From contig NC_073355.2 in assembly GCF_027580225.2 (NCBI RefSeq), positions 21,821,501 through 21,885,500 on the forward strand: 64,000 nt of DNA, read 5' to 3'. This DNA comes from Misgurnus anguillicaudatus (taxonomy: Eukaryota > Chordata > Actinopteri > Cypriniformes > Cobitidae). The notes under the pieces were generated by a model that ran no database searches, was not told where the DNA came from, and was given only the letters and a program-made list of their open reading frames with translations. Position numbers and translations under genes: made by a program. Each line of letters starts with the position of its first letter. The first letter of the stretch is position 1. This document shows, one piece after another, positions 47,386 to 60,358 of the stretch.

Positions 47386-49320
47386 TTTAACATTTTTAAG
47401 TGTTTTAATATTCTAATCAACATGGGCATGGACAATATGGATGCTTTATGCAAATGTATGTTTATTATAGTGAAAGAAAAAAATTCAGTTAAGGATTTTT
47501 AAGGTTTAAATACAAAATCACTGCATTCATACATTAATATCACTGGTAAAACTAATAGATCTGGCACACACAAAGAAAAAAACTATCAATATATGTTAAA
47601 CTTTTTTCTTTCTTTTATTGTTTAATTGACTTTGAGGTCTAATATAATGTTACACATCAGATATTTTAAACCTTCACTTAACACATAACAGATTATATCT
47701 GCGTGAATTCCTGACAAAACAGATATTTTTAAATTTCTTAATCTGTCTATGCACGCATATATCGGGGGCGCGTGCCTGTGCGCATGTTTCAGATGTGTCA
47801 GTCAGCACGAAATCGCTTTCATGTCTTATCACTATTAATAACTCTTTAAACATCAATCAGGTCATGAACTTTATCTCTCTTAATAACTATTTTAACATCA
47901 AGCAAGTTCTGCATTTTTTAAATTTCTGCATGTTTTTAAATCAAAACCAAAATCGCAGACAAGGCAAGTGGATGAACACGGATAATTTGTATTAGTTGAA
48001 GGGGTCATATATATTATGAGATTTTTTAAAGATGTAAACTAAATTTTTGGTGTCCCCAGAGTGCGTAATTGAAGTTCTAGCTCAAAATATCCCACAGATA
48101 ATTGATTACAGCATGTTAAAATTGCCACTTTGTAGGCCAGAGCAAAAGTGTGCCATTTTGGGTGTGTCATTTAAAATGCAAATGAGCGGATGAAGTGCAA
48201 ACACTGATCACAATGATGGTGGTTTGTTGGTGCAATTGAAACTCAGTTGTGCTGTGAATTATTTTCTCTCTCTTTTTCTCTCTGTACTAAATGACAGTGC
48301 TGTGGCTGGACAGTGCAGACAAAGGGGGCGGCACCACCCCACTCCGACATCACAATAGGAGCCAAATTTCAATGACCTATTTTTTCACATGCTTGCAGAG
48401 AATGGTTTACCAAAAATGGGTTGATCTTTTTCACATTTTCTAGGTTGATCGAAGCACTGGGGACCCAATTATAGCACTTAAACATGGAAATAGTCAGATT
48501 TTCATGATATGTCCCCTTTAGGCATTTGGGACACCTTTCAGAAAACGTACAAATAAAGATCATTTTACACTTTGAATGACTTTTTACTGTCTAAGGCTGC
48601 ATTTGAATTTATCCAACAACATATATTTTCTTGCATTTATATGTCATATAGTAGAAGCACAAAGTTAAAGGATTAAAGGAAGTTTAAGGATACTAAATTA
48701 ATTTTAGGCAATTTTTTCAGGACATTTTAATTACCATTTAGACACACAAACCTCCCCAAATTCACACTTTTGGCTAAGCCAATATTATTAGGCCTACTAT
48801 AGGCCTATTGATTGATTTGTTGAGGATGATGAGACAGTTTTGTGCCACAGCATTTTCAGTTTTCCTGAAATTCAAGATGGCTTAACTTACTTACAGTTGT
48901 CTCTGCATATTAATTTGAGATATGAGAAAGTATTTGAGAAAATGTACACAAACTGTAAAGCTGTAACAGCTTTTACTTAGTCTGTTAACCTCTAGTACAG
49001 CACCACCGTGTGGAATATATGAACATAGACATAGAAGAACATAGAGTACAGAACACCGTTCCCATCTACATCAGTCTGTTTCTATGGGTCTCAAAAGACT
49101 TCCAAAGAGACATCCTGTACTTTTTCAAGTTCAGCCCCAACAAGCAAAACAGCTTGTAATGACGAGAAACTGCATGTAGATTCTCAAAAGTTATAACAAT
49201 AGAAAAGTTCTACCCAATTAGTAAAACTAAATTAGTTTCTCGTGCTAAAATTCTGACTGTCCGATGATGACCAATAGACGGCGCACTTTATAACATCTCC
49301 TCATTATTGTTTATTCCAAA
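47386..49320. other. fmnl1-mlx intergenic region
   Basis: Contains a family E repeat (about 48000-48525), otherwise unique AT-rich sequence, and the probable mlx promoter just before 49321. No gene is seen. Confidence 0.5.
49271..49275 (+). promoter_or_regulatory. mlx: CCAAT box of mlx
   Basis: CCAAT 46 bp before the mlx ATG, followed by gcgcactttataac. Position suggests an NF-Y-type proximal promoter element with a very short 5' UTR, or a downstream element of a broad promoter; the start site is not visible. Confidence 0.35.
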
Positions 49321-50558
49321 ATGACGGAAAACAGCGCGTCGCCGGAGGATCCCTGGCTTAAAGTAGGCAAAACTATTGAAATAATTACATTATGATTATC
49401 TCAGATGTTTCCTCTAAATGTCCCTCTTAAAAGTAGCTCTCTTTATCTGTGTAGGTCTGTAATAGTTGGTTTCGCTATTTAGCTCAACTTGCTAACCGTA
49501 AAGATCAGTAAGTCAGAGGAACAATTATCCCGTTTCCCCATGTGTCTACATTTTAACTACTAAGGAGCTATTGAGACAACATATCACCGCAAAACACTGT
49601 CAAGCTATTTTTGAGATTAAATGCTCTATTTTAGTAGCGAGGACTAGAAGGGAAACTGCGTGACAGATGTGTAGAAGTTCGTTCTGCTAAGCTAGCGTGG
49701 CTAGATTGAGTCTTCACCGAGCGTGTCTTAAAACCTCGTAAGCGACCTATCAAGAAAACATTTGCCATAACTTAGACTTTCAGTGTCTTCAAGTAGACTT
49801 TCAAGACCAAAACTAGATTTTGACGTTTTGTCCCGAGTGTGTCAGTGTGAGACTGTGAAGTTGGCACTGGCACAAAGCATGTGATGCACCAGTGTGCTGT
49901 CTAGATAGGCAGCTTACCAGGTTTTAAGACGCAGCCTTTTTGTTTGACCAGTCACTATTTTTACACTACGTATTGTCCCGTAAAGCACATTCTGTGTTTT
50001 TGCAGCATTTATATGCAATTTCTGTCTAAAGAATAATGAAAAATAAAATATGCCCTCATTTCACATGTTGTAAATGACAACTTTACATTATGACAGTGAT
50101 TGCTCAGTGGGAGAAATATTATGCATGCCATTTAAATGCCACAGTTTGGGGGGTTATTTGGGACACATCACAGTAGGGTGTCAGAGGTGTCCTAGATAAA
50201 GGAAAGGTCAAACACTTTTTGTTGGTTATTTGATCTGTGGATGTTGTAAAGGACATTTCACAGCTGTATTTCGTATTATCTATCATCATGTCCCAGCAGA
50301 CGGACGGCACGTTCAGTGACGGCGGATTTGACCACAGTGAGTACCTGAACTATACTTTACACTTTAAGTTTACTACACTTTTATTGACTTACAATCTACA
50401 ACGCTTGATCTCTACTGTATACAAAGAGAATGTTAAATAAAATGTTAAATTATTAATAATATTAGACGCCATAATTGGTACAGATGCTATTACTTAGAAT
50501 GACATCTACCAATAGTTACGGATATTTTTGCTTTTTACTACAGATGCACAGATACATC

Positions 50559-50636
<78 letters not shown>

Positions 50637-53600
50637 TTTTTTTAGACTATCGGCCAATGGTTTTTTTAATGCTCATTATATGAATAAATAACATTTAGAA
50701 ACTTAATATAACAACCAAACTATCGGTATCGGCAGATATCAGTCCGAATAATCGGCTATCGTTATCAGTGATTTTTTAAAATATTGATGCATCTCTACTT
50801 TTTACTCCATGAAAACATGCCTTTATTTTATCTTTTTATTAAGAAAGTGTTGCAATAGGCTAATGCCGTTACAGCACAGGCGTGCATTATTTTCAATTAT
50901 ACCACGGGTCGGTTGAATGCTGTGTTCTGATTGGTTGAGAGATGTCCCGTGGGTATGCATTATTTTTTGATAACCGCACACCTACCTTAAGTCAAATGTC
51001 TTGAAAATAGGCACCGGGGCAATGTTTGTGGTAACCGTGGTATAAGTGGAATACTTGACTCCGGTCCTTTGAATTATTTTCAAATAATGCACACCCGCTG
51101 TGTAACCCACATTACCACCTTGGGTGTGCATTATTTTCTTATAATTCGATGGCCCGTCGTCAATTATTTCTTACATAATTCAAAGGACCAGAGTCAATTA
51201 TTCGACTTGTGCCTTGGTTGCCACGGACATATTGCTCTGGTGGTTATTTCGGGACATTTGACAGGTTATGTGTGTGTTTATCAAAAAATAATGCATATCC
51301 ATGGAGCATTTCTCAACCAATCAGAGTGGGGCATTTTACAGCCCCATGGTATAAAGGCCGATACATCTGTGCATCCTTAGTATTAACCATAAGGCAACAC
51401 ACGTTCTTAATATATATTTATTTATTTATTTAATATTTAATACAAGTTCTTAATACTTTTTCTCTGTGTTGAGGTTTCTTTGCAGAGAGCGCTCGCAAAG
51501 GGAGTGTCGTTTCAAGAGCCAACAGCATTGGATCCACAAGTGCATCTTCAGTACCAAATACAGGTAACAATACTACTGATTCTGATTCAGCCGTTTTCTA
51601 GACTTGGTTCAAGAATGATCATTCTGGTACGTCTTTTCTGGAAGGTTTACCAGTAGTAATGGCTAACAGACTGTTGCCCTCTCGCTTTTATACAGATGAT
51701 GAAGACAGTGACAACAGACACGAGACTCCCTATAAGGAGTCGTACAAAGACCGGAGGAGACAAGCACACACGCAAGCAGAGCAAAAACGCAGGGATGCCA
51801 TAAAGGTATGTACAACAGTTTAGTATAGGAGGAGACTGCCGTTATTTTATGGTGTCGTCGTAGTTATAAAGGTCAGATGCGGTTGTTTGATTCTGTCTGC
51901 GTGTTTATCTCCGTCTCCATAGAAAGGCTATGATGACCTGCAGTGTATAGTGCCCACGTGCCAGCAACCGTCTGAGTTTGCCATGGCTACACAGAAGATG
52001 AGCAAAGCGACGGTCCTGCAGAAAAGTGAGGACCTAAAATCTTGATTAGCATTTCTGGTGTCTGCCTCTGGAGTGGTCAAAAATGTAGCAAATCTTGTCC
52101 GTCTGTGTGTTTGTAGCCATCGACTACATTCAGTTTCTTCACAAAGAAAAGAAGAAGCAGGAAGAGGAAGTTTCAACACTTAGGAAGGAGGTGATGGCAC
52201 TGAAGATTATGAAAACGTGAGTGGTTGGTTTAAAAATGCGTAAAAGCCTAGAACATTCTTTTGCAACTTTTCTATAAATGTGAAACTGTCCCCATTTACT
52301 TCTAGATACTCTGGGCTTTCTTAAGACTTGACATTGAGCTGCGTATTCACGTATACTTTATATTTGTGATCATGCAGGAACTATGAGCACATTGTGAATG
52401 CACATCAGAATAACCCTCAGCAGGGCAGCGAGCAGGTTTCGGATCAGGTGAAGTTCAGCGTGTTTCAAAGCATCATGGACTCTTTGTTCCAGTCCTTCAG
52501 TGCCTCTGTGTCTGTCAGCAGCTTTCAGGAGCTTTCTGCGTGTGTCTTCAGCTGGATTGAGGAGCACTGCAAACCACAGGTAGCACTCAAGTCCATGTTC
52601 ACACATTAAAAAAAATCCTATTCGCATTTAGGCTTGATCAAGTTTACACCACGTTTCTATGCAAATGTCAGGTTCATTTTTCAATATACTTTCCTTTAAA
52701 TTCAAACATTTAATTTAGTGTGCAACCATGTATGCAAAAAATCTGCGTCAGATTCACTGTTTGAAAAACTTTTTCATTTTTTTCATTTTTGCGCCACTAA
52801 TTTTGAATATTTTTACTACTTGGTCATTTAAAGGAATAGTTCACCCAAAATTGAAAATTAGCCCATAATTATACTTATCCTCAAGCCATGCTAGGTGTAT
52901 ATGACTTTTTTCTATCAGCCAAACACAGTCAGAGTTACATTAAATAGGACCCTCCTGGCTCCTTTCAGCTTTATAATGGCATTGGATAGTGCCCCACTTT
53001 AGGGCTGTGTGGTATATTGAGTTTTAGTAATATATTGGGATACGGGATGAGACAATACAGTCTATATCGGTATTGTCCGATATGATGTTCCTCTCTGCCA
53101 GAAATGTAGAGGCCAGACGTAAGCTTTCAAACCAGCTTGCATGTTGTGCATCAATATATTTTATTAACAGAGTTAGGAAAACTCTGTCCTTGAATTTTAA
53201 CACATGAGGCTTTGACTTGCGTGTGAACATTTAATCCCATAGTATAGTCTGTTTTTTTATGTGTATACAAATGTACGCGCACAGTTGAAAGCACAACCTT
53301 GCAAAGCATAGTTGTACATGTCATGTACCATAGACCAGTGATACCCAAACTTTTTCAGCGTGCGGCCCCCCCTTGTATGGTGCATTGCTTCGCGGCCCCC
53401 AAAAGAAAATTTGTTCTAAAACTCAACATTTTAATTAAAAAAACATTAAATTATACAAAAAAGTAGTGCTTTTGGTTAGTAGCCTTATTTTTTTAGGTTT
53501 GTATACACAGAATTTATGATAAATTAATGTATTTCATAAAATGTCATAAAACTGGGGCCCCCCTGGCACCGGCCCCCAGTTTGAAAACCACTGCCATAGA

Positions 53601-55408
53601 CTGAAAAAAAATATGGACGTTGTGTCCATGACGTCACCCATAGGTTTCTAAAGATCGTTTTTTAAGCTTAAAGTAGGCATTGCCTGCCGTCGCCATCTTG
53701 GCCGCGCATCACCACACATCACACGCGGATATCCGAAAATGGGTAAAGAGGCGGGACGTGGGTGAAGCTGAGGTGACTGGTTGCTGAAACCACGCCCGCC
53801 TAGCTCGACTCCAGTGACGGCAGTGGCTGTTCAACCGATACTCAAGTGGCCACGCCCTTAATTATGCAGAACATTAAGGCTTAATATAATTTAAACGGAT
53901 GAGTTACAAAAAAATTCACCCCCTCACAGTTGTCATGAAGGATAAAATTAGCTATACAGACCAAAAACACTTTTTGTACCAGGCTGTAAACGTAAAGTTT
54001 TCCATGGGTCTATGGGAATTGACTTCCTTTTGGAGCCTGCCTCTAGCGGCCAGTCAATGAATTGCAGTTTAAATCACTTCCGTATTGGCTTCATCAGAGA
54101 GATCGGAAGGTTGCCCCTCGACATGTACGCAGACATTCGGCGCATTGCGACAAAATGCAATGCATCTCCTGGGCTACATACTACGTTCTCCCGTACATCC
54201 ATGTGCAACCTATATGTACAAAGTACACATGGTTTGAAAAATCCAATTGGACTGTATGTGTAAAAACGGGATTATATTTATACTATTGTTTTATTCCATT
54301 TTGTAGAAAATACAGAGATTTGTATTGCGTAGCGCCAGACATCCCAAAACTATGATAAATGAATTTTGGTCAATATCACCCAGCCCTATCTATTTTAAAG
54401 CTAATAAAGTATCCATCCATCAAAAACACATCAGTACGGTCTAAAACTAAATGTATGGTCTTTTGAGACAAAGTGATGGGTTTTTATTAAAAAAAACCTT
54501 TATATTTCAAATAGACTTAGACATAGACTTGCTATGTTACTGGTGCTATGCATTGGTCACCAATTACATAACTTGCCCACCACAGCACCACACTTACCGT
54601 CATTTTTATAGTAGTAACAAAATTATTTAGTGCATTGAGAGCAGACACTATAAAAACTAAAAGCACAAGCTGAGTCACAGTAAAGATAAGCAGCAGGTAT
54701 CACATTTCATTTATCACACAATCAGAATGAGGTGACACCAGCTGACTTACAAGACAATGGCAGAAACCGCATGCTGCATGCTTATTCGTTTTGTAAATAA
54801 AGTTTTATGTCTAAGCGAGTTCGTCATTTTGTTGTTGCGTTTTTTTCTAAGAATAAGAATTAACCCACCGTTCAAGCAGGTCTTGAAATGAAGAAGAAAT
54901 GAAGTGCCATTTGTCCTGATGCTGAATCCAAAACGTGCTCCTTAATCTTGGGATGGGCGGGCTTTCATCCGTACAACATGTCAGAAGTACCAGCGCGCAC
55001 GGCTTACTTCAAGCACATCATTCAAACAAGTGCATTGCAGCCAATTCAGAGGTGAAAGTAAATGTGCACGGCCACACGCGCATTCCTAAGCTATTTAAAC
55101 CCGCCTACCCCACCCGGTGATACCGGTATCACCAGATTTGCCACAAGTCGAATAACTGGTGGGGAAATTTCCTCACCATCACATACCTGATTTCAAACTT
55201 TATAAACTACAGCGTAGGAAATGGGGCACTATCCAATGACATTACAAAGCAAAAATGAGCATTTCATTTTGGGGTGAACTATTTCTTCTTCGTTCGTTTA
55301 GCAAAAACAATGTAAATTCACTGACTGACCGTATGTTGTTGTTGTTGACAGACGCTGAGGGAGTTTGTGGTGACTGTGCTGCGGCAGGTGAATGGACAGA
55401 TGTACTGA
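49321..55408 (+). CDS. mlx: mlx, Max-like protein X, complete, 8 coding exons
   Basis: bHLH-leucine-zipper partner of MondoA/ChREBP and Mad proteins; binds E-box/ChoRE DNA and drives glucose- and lipid-responsive transcription, shuttling between cytoplasm, lipid droplets and nucleus. Exons: 49321-49362, 50297-50336, 51474-51563, 51696-51805, 51923-52025, 52117-52216, 52378-52579, 55352-55408; sum 744 nt, 247 residues, close to the human beta-length isoform. MTENSASPEDPWLK matches the family start. Basic region HTQAEQKRR gives the H82-E86-R90 E-box triad; helix 2 and the zipper run through IDYIQFLHKEKKKQEEEVST. C-terminal residues 160-247 (FQELSACVFSWIEEHCKPQT) form the dimerisation/cytoplasmic localisation domain. 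All introns are GT-AG; the last (2.8 kb) is filled with repeats. Confidence 0.97.
50539..50798. repeat. hAT-like remnant carrying an (AT)n microsatellite
   Basis: Outer words acaGATGCACaGATacatcg and ATTGATGCATCTCTAC are inverted. Between them is an uninterrupted AT dinucleotide run from about 50560 to 50635 (some 37 repeats), then ATCGGCC/GGCAGATATC-type sequence. In mlx intron 2. Confidence 0.7.
52580..55351. other. last mlx intron, stacked repeats
   Basis: A TTAA (52828-52831) then AGGAATAGTTCACCC opens an element whose degraded other end (tttggggtgaactatttc) is near 55268-55285. Nested within it are a GTGATACCCAAACTTTTTC-type hAT remnant (53331-53596), an ATGGACGTTGTGTCCATGAC-type repeat and further unclassified repeats. 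No extra exon. Confidence 0.55.
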
Positions 55409-56790
55409 AGCTCTGGAGCCGTCTGCCTCTCAGGCCAAGGGTGTAACGTCTTTACACCCAGCTATTATCCGATTCAAAAACACAGGGACTGTTTCTCTTA
55501 TAAATACACACTATGCAGCAGGGAGTAAGCACACTATTAGACTGGGGTGCATTCAAGAACTTGAAACAGTGCATTTATTTACACAAGTATTGAGTGATAT
55601 ACAGGTATTGGGAGTGATTTAATGCAATAGTTCAGTGAGTTCTGTTGTCATTTAGGTGGGAAAGTTTTATGTGCTTTTGTCTTTCATAACACTATGATAC
55701 AGTTTTGTTTTCTCTTTTACATTCAGGTGATTAAAAACCATCTTATTAATATTGAATGAGGACAAAATGTCTTCTTTACAGTGCTGTTGAAGCTGTTGAA
55801 CACACCCCAGTTCAATCACATATTTCAACATCAGTATTCTTAATATGTTCAACCGGGCTTATGTTCGTATTGCTGCTTTACATTTGCCTCTCGGATTCGC
55901 ACCCTGAGCTGTGCATTAGATGGATACGTCCATCAAATTGCTCAATCACACCTGACCGCTGCCATTTAATGATTAAACTGGCTGTGATGAATTAATTTAT
56001 CTTTACCTCATAATCTTAACTACATCTGCATACAGCTTACTGATGGAAAGTGGAGCTGGGAGATTTGTAGTTCAACTGTGATGTGACATTGTCATGCACC
56101 ACACTTTCCTACCTTTTTTTTGTTTTTTTGAGCAGTTGGTTTTAAGTCAAAAAATCAGCTGTCCCACATGCTTTAATATCATCAGGCAACGCTGAGCCAA
56201 GTCTGATATCTTAGTTCCTCTTTTAAGCCACTGTCCTTGAGATGCTGTGACCAAAGATTGCGGTATCTACTGTGCGTACAAACAATAAACCGACAATTAT
56301 TTGTTAAGCTGTATTACAGGCTTGTGTAGCTGAATAATGTCCAGTGTTTTACTCTATACATATGTCAATAGTTTGTGTTCTTGTGATCGATATGTTTTTT
56401 GTGCTGCGTGAACTATAATTGAAGACACTCGCATCTGTTCATGGTAACAGCTCCACGTGTTGTGACCGCCCAAATATATTTATCATTTAATGAATGTAAT
56501 CAAACCAAACAATAATGAATTACAATTGAAGTCGACTCAGGAAAACTGTATGAAGACTTTTTTTAAATAACAGATGATTGTACAATCAGCTGTTTGACAT
56601 GTGCTGAAAAAGGGACGTCTTTAAATATCAAGCCATAGTGGAGAGAAATGCTTGCCTCGCAGAAATGAGGCTAAATCATGTTACTGCTCTCTTGTGCTTT
56701 GGGATTTCTGATGTCAAGAGAATTTGCTTCAGATATTTTTGTATCAGTATAATGTTTAATTCAAAAATAAACGTTCAAACTTATTTACAA
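55409..56790 (+). other. mlx: mlx 3' UTR
   Basis: Unique, moderately AT-rich sequence following the TGA at 55406-55408, ending near the AATAAA at 56766-56771 (an earlier AATAAA lies at 56284-56289). No additional exon is seen. The psmc3ip stop on the other strand is at 56951, so the two 3' UTRs meet or overlap. Confidence 0.6.
56766..56771 (+). terminator. mlx: polyadenylation signal of mlx
   Basis: AATAAA followed within 30 bp by a T-rich tract, between the mlx stop and the opposing psmc3ip stop. Confidence 0.55.
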
Positions 56791-56950
56791 TGTGTTTTCT
56801 TTTTTAACATTTATACATAACATTTTTAACAATGCAGTTCTCTCTGTATCCCAGAATCCTTTCACGATCCAACATCCAGTGTCTGAGCTGCTCAACTGGT
56901 GTGCCAGCAACGGTATCCATGGCATCGAAATGAAATCCGTAATTCTTACA

Positions 56951-59900
56951 TCAAATGTTGGGTATTGTCACTTTATGGTCCTCATCTGTTTCAATCCCAG
57001 CCTCCTCCTGATTTCAAACACATACACACAATATAAAAGAAAGGCTCGGTTGGGAAATATTAATAATAAAACAGATGCTGACAGGCTATTTAGAGATTAT
57101 TGCCTGCAGCTCCAGCGGACTCACGTTTTTTGATCTGTCAGCTTCATATAAGGATAAAAGAATAACTCACCAGAAATTGTTTCTTGCTCTTTGGATAGCC
57201 CTCCAAAATAGATCCAATCATATCAGAAACCTGACAAGAGTGAAAATTACAGTTGGACACTTGTAGTCTCACTGCATGTTATGCATAAACCATAAATGTA
57301 TTTTGAAGTACCAGTCTCTTTCTTTTCCTCCACTCCTTTACGTAGGTCTCTCGTTCTTTGTAAACCTGTGTTATAAGACATACACTTAACTAGGATTGCA
57401 CCAATGTATCGGCGTATAATCGACAGATAAAAGCCACTTTTCCACTACCGGGTGGGCATCAGCAGATTGCTTAAAAAGGAAAAAAGACAGAAAAACACAG
57501 ATTCTGACCTTCTCCCTCTCCTCTGGCGTCACATGGTTTGTGGCTGATGTGATTTTATTTAGCCGTTCTTTGTATGAAGAGCACTCTGCCTCTAGTTCCT
57601 GGATCTGGATCTTCATATCAGCTGTGGTTAAAGAGCTGTTCAACTCTTTAAGCTCTAAGGACAGAAAAAATTAAATTGAACTTTGACACCCACCCACTCA
57701 CTATCTGTTCATCAAGTACCAATTTAAATGAATATTTTCATTTGAGAAAAGGTTATAAGATATAATAGGGGATGTTAAAGGGACAGTAAGTAGGATTTCC
57801 CCCCATGAATAGTGCTCTCTAGCGCCTCGCTTTTCCAAATGCGTGTTGCAAACTACGGTAGCCGTTATGTAATCACTGATCCCCTTGTCCGTTTCAGCTG
57901 GTTTTTAAGTATAGAGGGTATGCATTGATGCACTTTACCACGTGATTACGATGGAACTCGCCCCGTCGATTGGCAAACGTTCAACAAAATGGCTGGTTTT
58001 CATAGCGGCTGCTGCAAAAATGTCAGTAAAACTGACTATTATCAGCTTAAATTGAATTTAGTTGTACTTGATAGCAGAGGTGGATAATATTTAGTTACAT
58101 TAGTTACATTTTCCAAGTATCTGTGCTTTATTAGGGTGCTTATATTGGGAAACATTTTACTTCACTACATTCTAAAGCATAGAATCATACTGTGTATTCT
58201 TTTATATGGCATATTAACATTTATTTAATACCTAATTACATTAAAATGTTGTACTTTTACTTGGTACATTAAATGTACTTAAATATTAAATATAAAACAA
58301 AAACTTGTATTTATGAAATGTAATAGAGTAAAAAAATCAGTGTTTTTCCAAAGAAAAACACTGATAAAATACATATACTTGAAAAAATACGTTTAAGTAG
58401 AAAGTAAAACCTCTGCTTGATAGTGACGCTAGCAACTTGTCAACCCACCTGTGGTCTGTGGATGTTGGCATGAAGATCAATTAACTTCTCCTTTCGGTGT
58501 TTTTTGGCAGTCTGTAAAACGATAGCTCCGAATTCTTGTTAATCTGTTAGTACAGTCTATCGCACAACAGCTTTTTTCCATTTAGACGAGTTTCCCCCTG
58601 TTTTCGTTGATTTCACACTGTACTCAAATGAAGCCGCTCTGTCTTTTGCTATTCAGTGGGTGTACCCGCAGTCACTTTCGCCGAAGATGACGTCATGTGC
58701 ATACCCTCTATAGCAGTGGTTCTCAAACTGGGGTCCGGGGCCCCCAGGGGGGCCGCGAGATAGTGCCAGGGGGGCCCCAGTTTTATAAAATACATTAATT
58801 TATCATAAATTCTGTGAAATTAAACTAAAAAAAAAATAAGGCAGCACTACTTTGTATAATTTAATGTTTTGTTTAATTAAAATGTGAAGTTCTATAACAG
58901 TTTTTTTGTCAAAAATTTTCTTTGGGGAGCCGCGAAGTAATGCTCTATAGGTCTCTGTAAAACAAAAAAAGAGGCGTTTCCTAATTTTGGGGCGTTTTCA
59001 AACTGGGATTAGGCGTTTTTTAACCATCCATTCAAAAAAGTATGGAAGCCCTGAAAAGCCATACGTCATGATTTTTTTATTACCTATTTCAGTTTGAAAA
59101 CGCCCCAAAATTGAAAAACGCCTCTTTTTGTTCCGCAGAAACCTCCTTCTCGAAAATGCATTTGAGAATCGCTCACTCAATTTGAGGTAATCAGACAAAG
59201 AGGTGGAAAAACACCTATTTAAGTTTGAAAATGTCTCTTTTTGTTCTGCAGAGACCCCAGTCTTGCTGGTTCACGTGGTCTGAACGAAAACGCATTGTGG
59301 AAATGCGTAGCAGCAGGCTAGTGCTTTTTGTCCCTCTCTGCTATTATAGTTTTTTTAATATGGCGGAACAACATGGAAGTCTCCTTGGAATTACCCGTTC
59401 AATGTAAATAAAGGGAAGAAAGCTTACAAAGAAAAGTCAGATCACTGGCAGAGGTCATTTGACACCAATAAGGACATATTTATAAAGACATTTGATTTTG
59501 ACTAATAAAATACTTAAAAAAACTACAAATTGTCCCTTTAAAGAAAAGAGCAGGTGTGTGTAAGTAAGAAGCAGATAGCACATGCCTGTATCTAGTTGCC
59601 TGCAGCTCTGTGAAGTGCTCTGTACTTCAGCATTGAGGTCTGCAATGCGACTGTCCATGGTTTTAAGTTCAGCATCACTCACATCAGCAAACTGAGACTG
59701 GGGGAGTATCAGAGATAACAGCCATACTCGAGTCACAGCTGTCTCATCTTGTTTATGGTGTCATAGTATATAGTGAACTGGACCAACCTGATCTGCAAAG
59801 TAGATCTTCTGCTTGCCATAGACTTTTTCTCGAATCTTTCCTTCCTGGGCCAGTTGCTCCATGGCTTTGACCACTGCCTGGAATAAGTGCAGGGAAACAC

Positions 59901-60293
59901 ATGTCCTTTTTTATTACTGCATACACGGTCATTTAACATCATATATCCTGTCATACTAACGTTTAAAGATTGCTGATGCACATAATGAAGCACCGAATGA
60001 TCAACACAAAATCTTAAAAAGGTATTACACTAACAACGTGTGTAGATCGACAAACTTTAATACTTTTATTTACCGTTTTACCCAAGCCGCATTGTTTCTG
60101 TAGGTTGGTAAAGACATCTTGAGCACTGTACGGTCTGTTCTTCTCATTCAGGTAAGCGAGGATCTGTGCTACACCTGATTGTGAGAAACAAGAAAAGAAT
60201 CACTCAAAGTTGAGCGCTGATATTTATGAACCTAAACCTAACCAAAATAGTGTTGATAAAGAATAACACACCTGAGTTGTCTTTTTTACTCAT
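56951..60293 (-). CDS. psmc3ip: psmc3ip (HOP2), complete, 8 coding exons
   Basis: HOP2 pairs with MND1 and stabilises RAD51/DMC1 filaments for strand invasion in meiosis; also reported as a nuclear-receptor/TBP1 interactor. Exons 5' to 3': 60293-60272, 60174-60074, 59877-59788, 59697-59586, 57654-57509, 57365-57312, 57230-57171, 57007-56951; sum 642 nt, 213 residues (human 217). The winged-helix domain is residues 8-70 (ILAYLNEKNRPYSAQDVF and EKVYGKQKIYFADQ). A leucine-zipper coiled coil follows (ELKTMDSRIADLNAEVQS, IQELEAECSSYKERL), then TNHVTPEEREK, KEWRKRKRL and LEGYPKSKKQFL, and the acidic tail EEAGIETDED. All phases close; intron 4 uses a GC donor and carries a 1.8-kb repeat block. Confidence 0.96.
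57775..59541. mobile_element. TTAA-flanked repeat block, family F, in psmc3ip intron 4
   Basis: TTAA at 57775-57778 and 59538-59541; ends AGGGACAGTAAGTAGG and AATTGTCCCT. About 1.76 kb, too long for a simple MITE because it carries at least one insertion: a CAGTGGTTCTCAAACTGGGG hAT-like repeat near 58711-58945. The 58960-59240 part holds inverted AACGCCCCAAAA/TTTTGGGGCGTT words. Confidence 0.65.
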
Positions 60294-60358
60294 AGTTTAT
60301 TTATTCAGAGCAAAGCTGTCAGCGATCTGCACTCCACTGTTGTTTACTTCAGTTTGCA

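Noticed and set aside
57165..57235. Apparent 1-bp frameshift in psmc3ip exon 7
   Set aside because: On first reading I counted four A residues before CAATTT. Rereading the line gives three, exon 7 is exactly 60 nt and the frame runs cleanly into EEAGIETDED.
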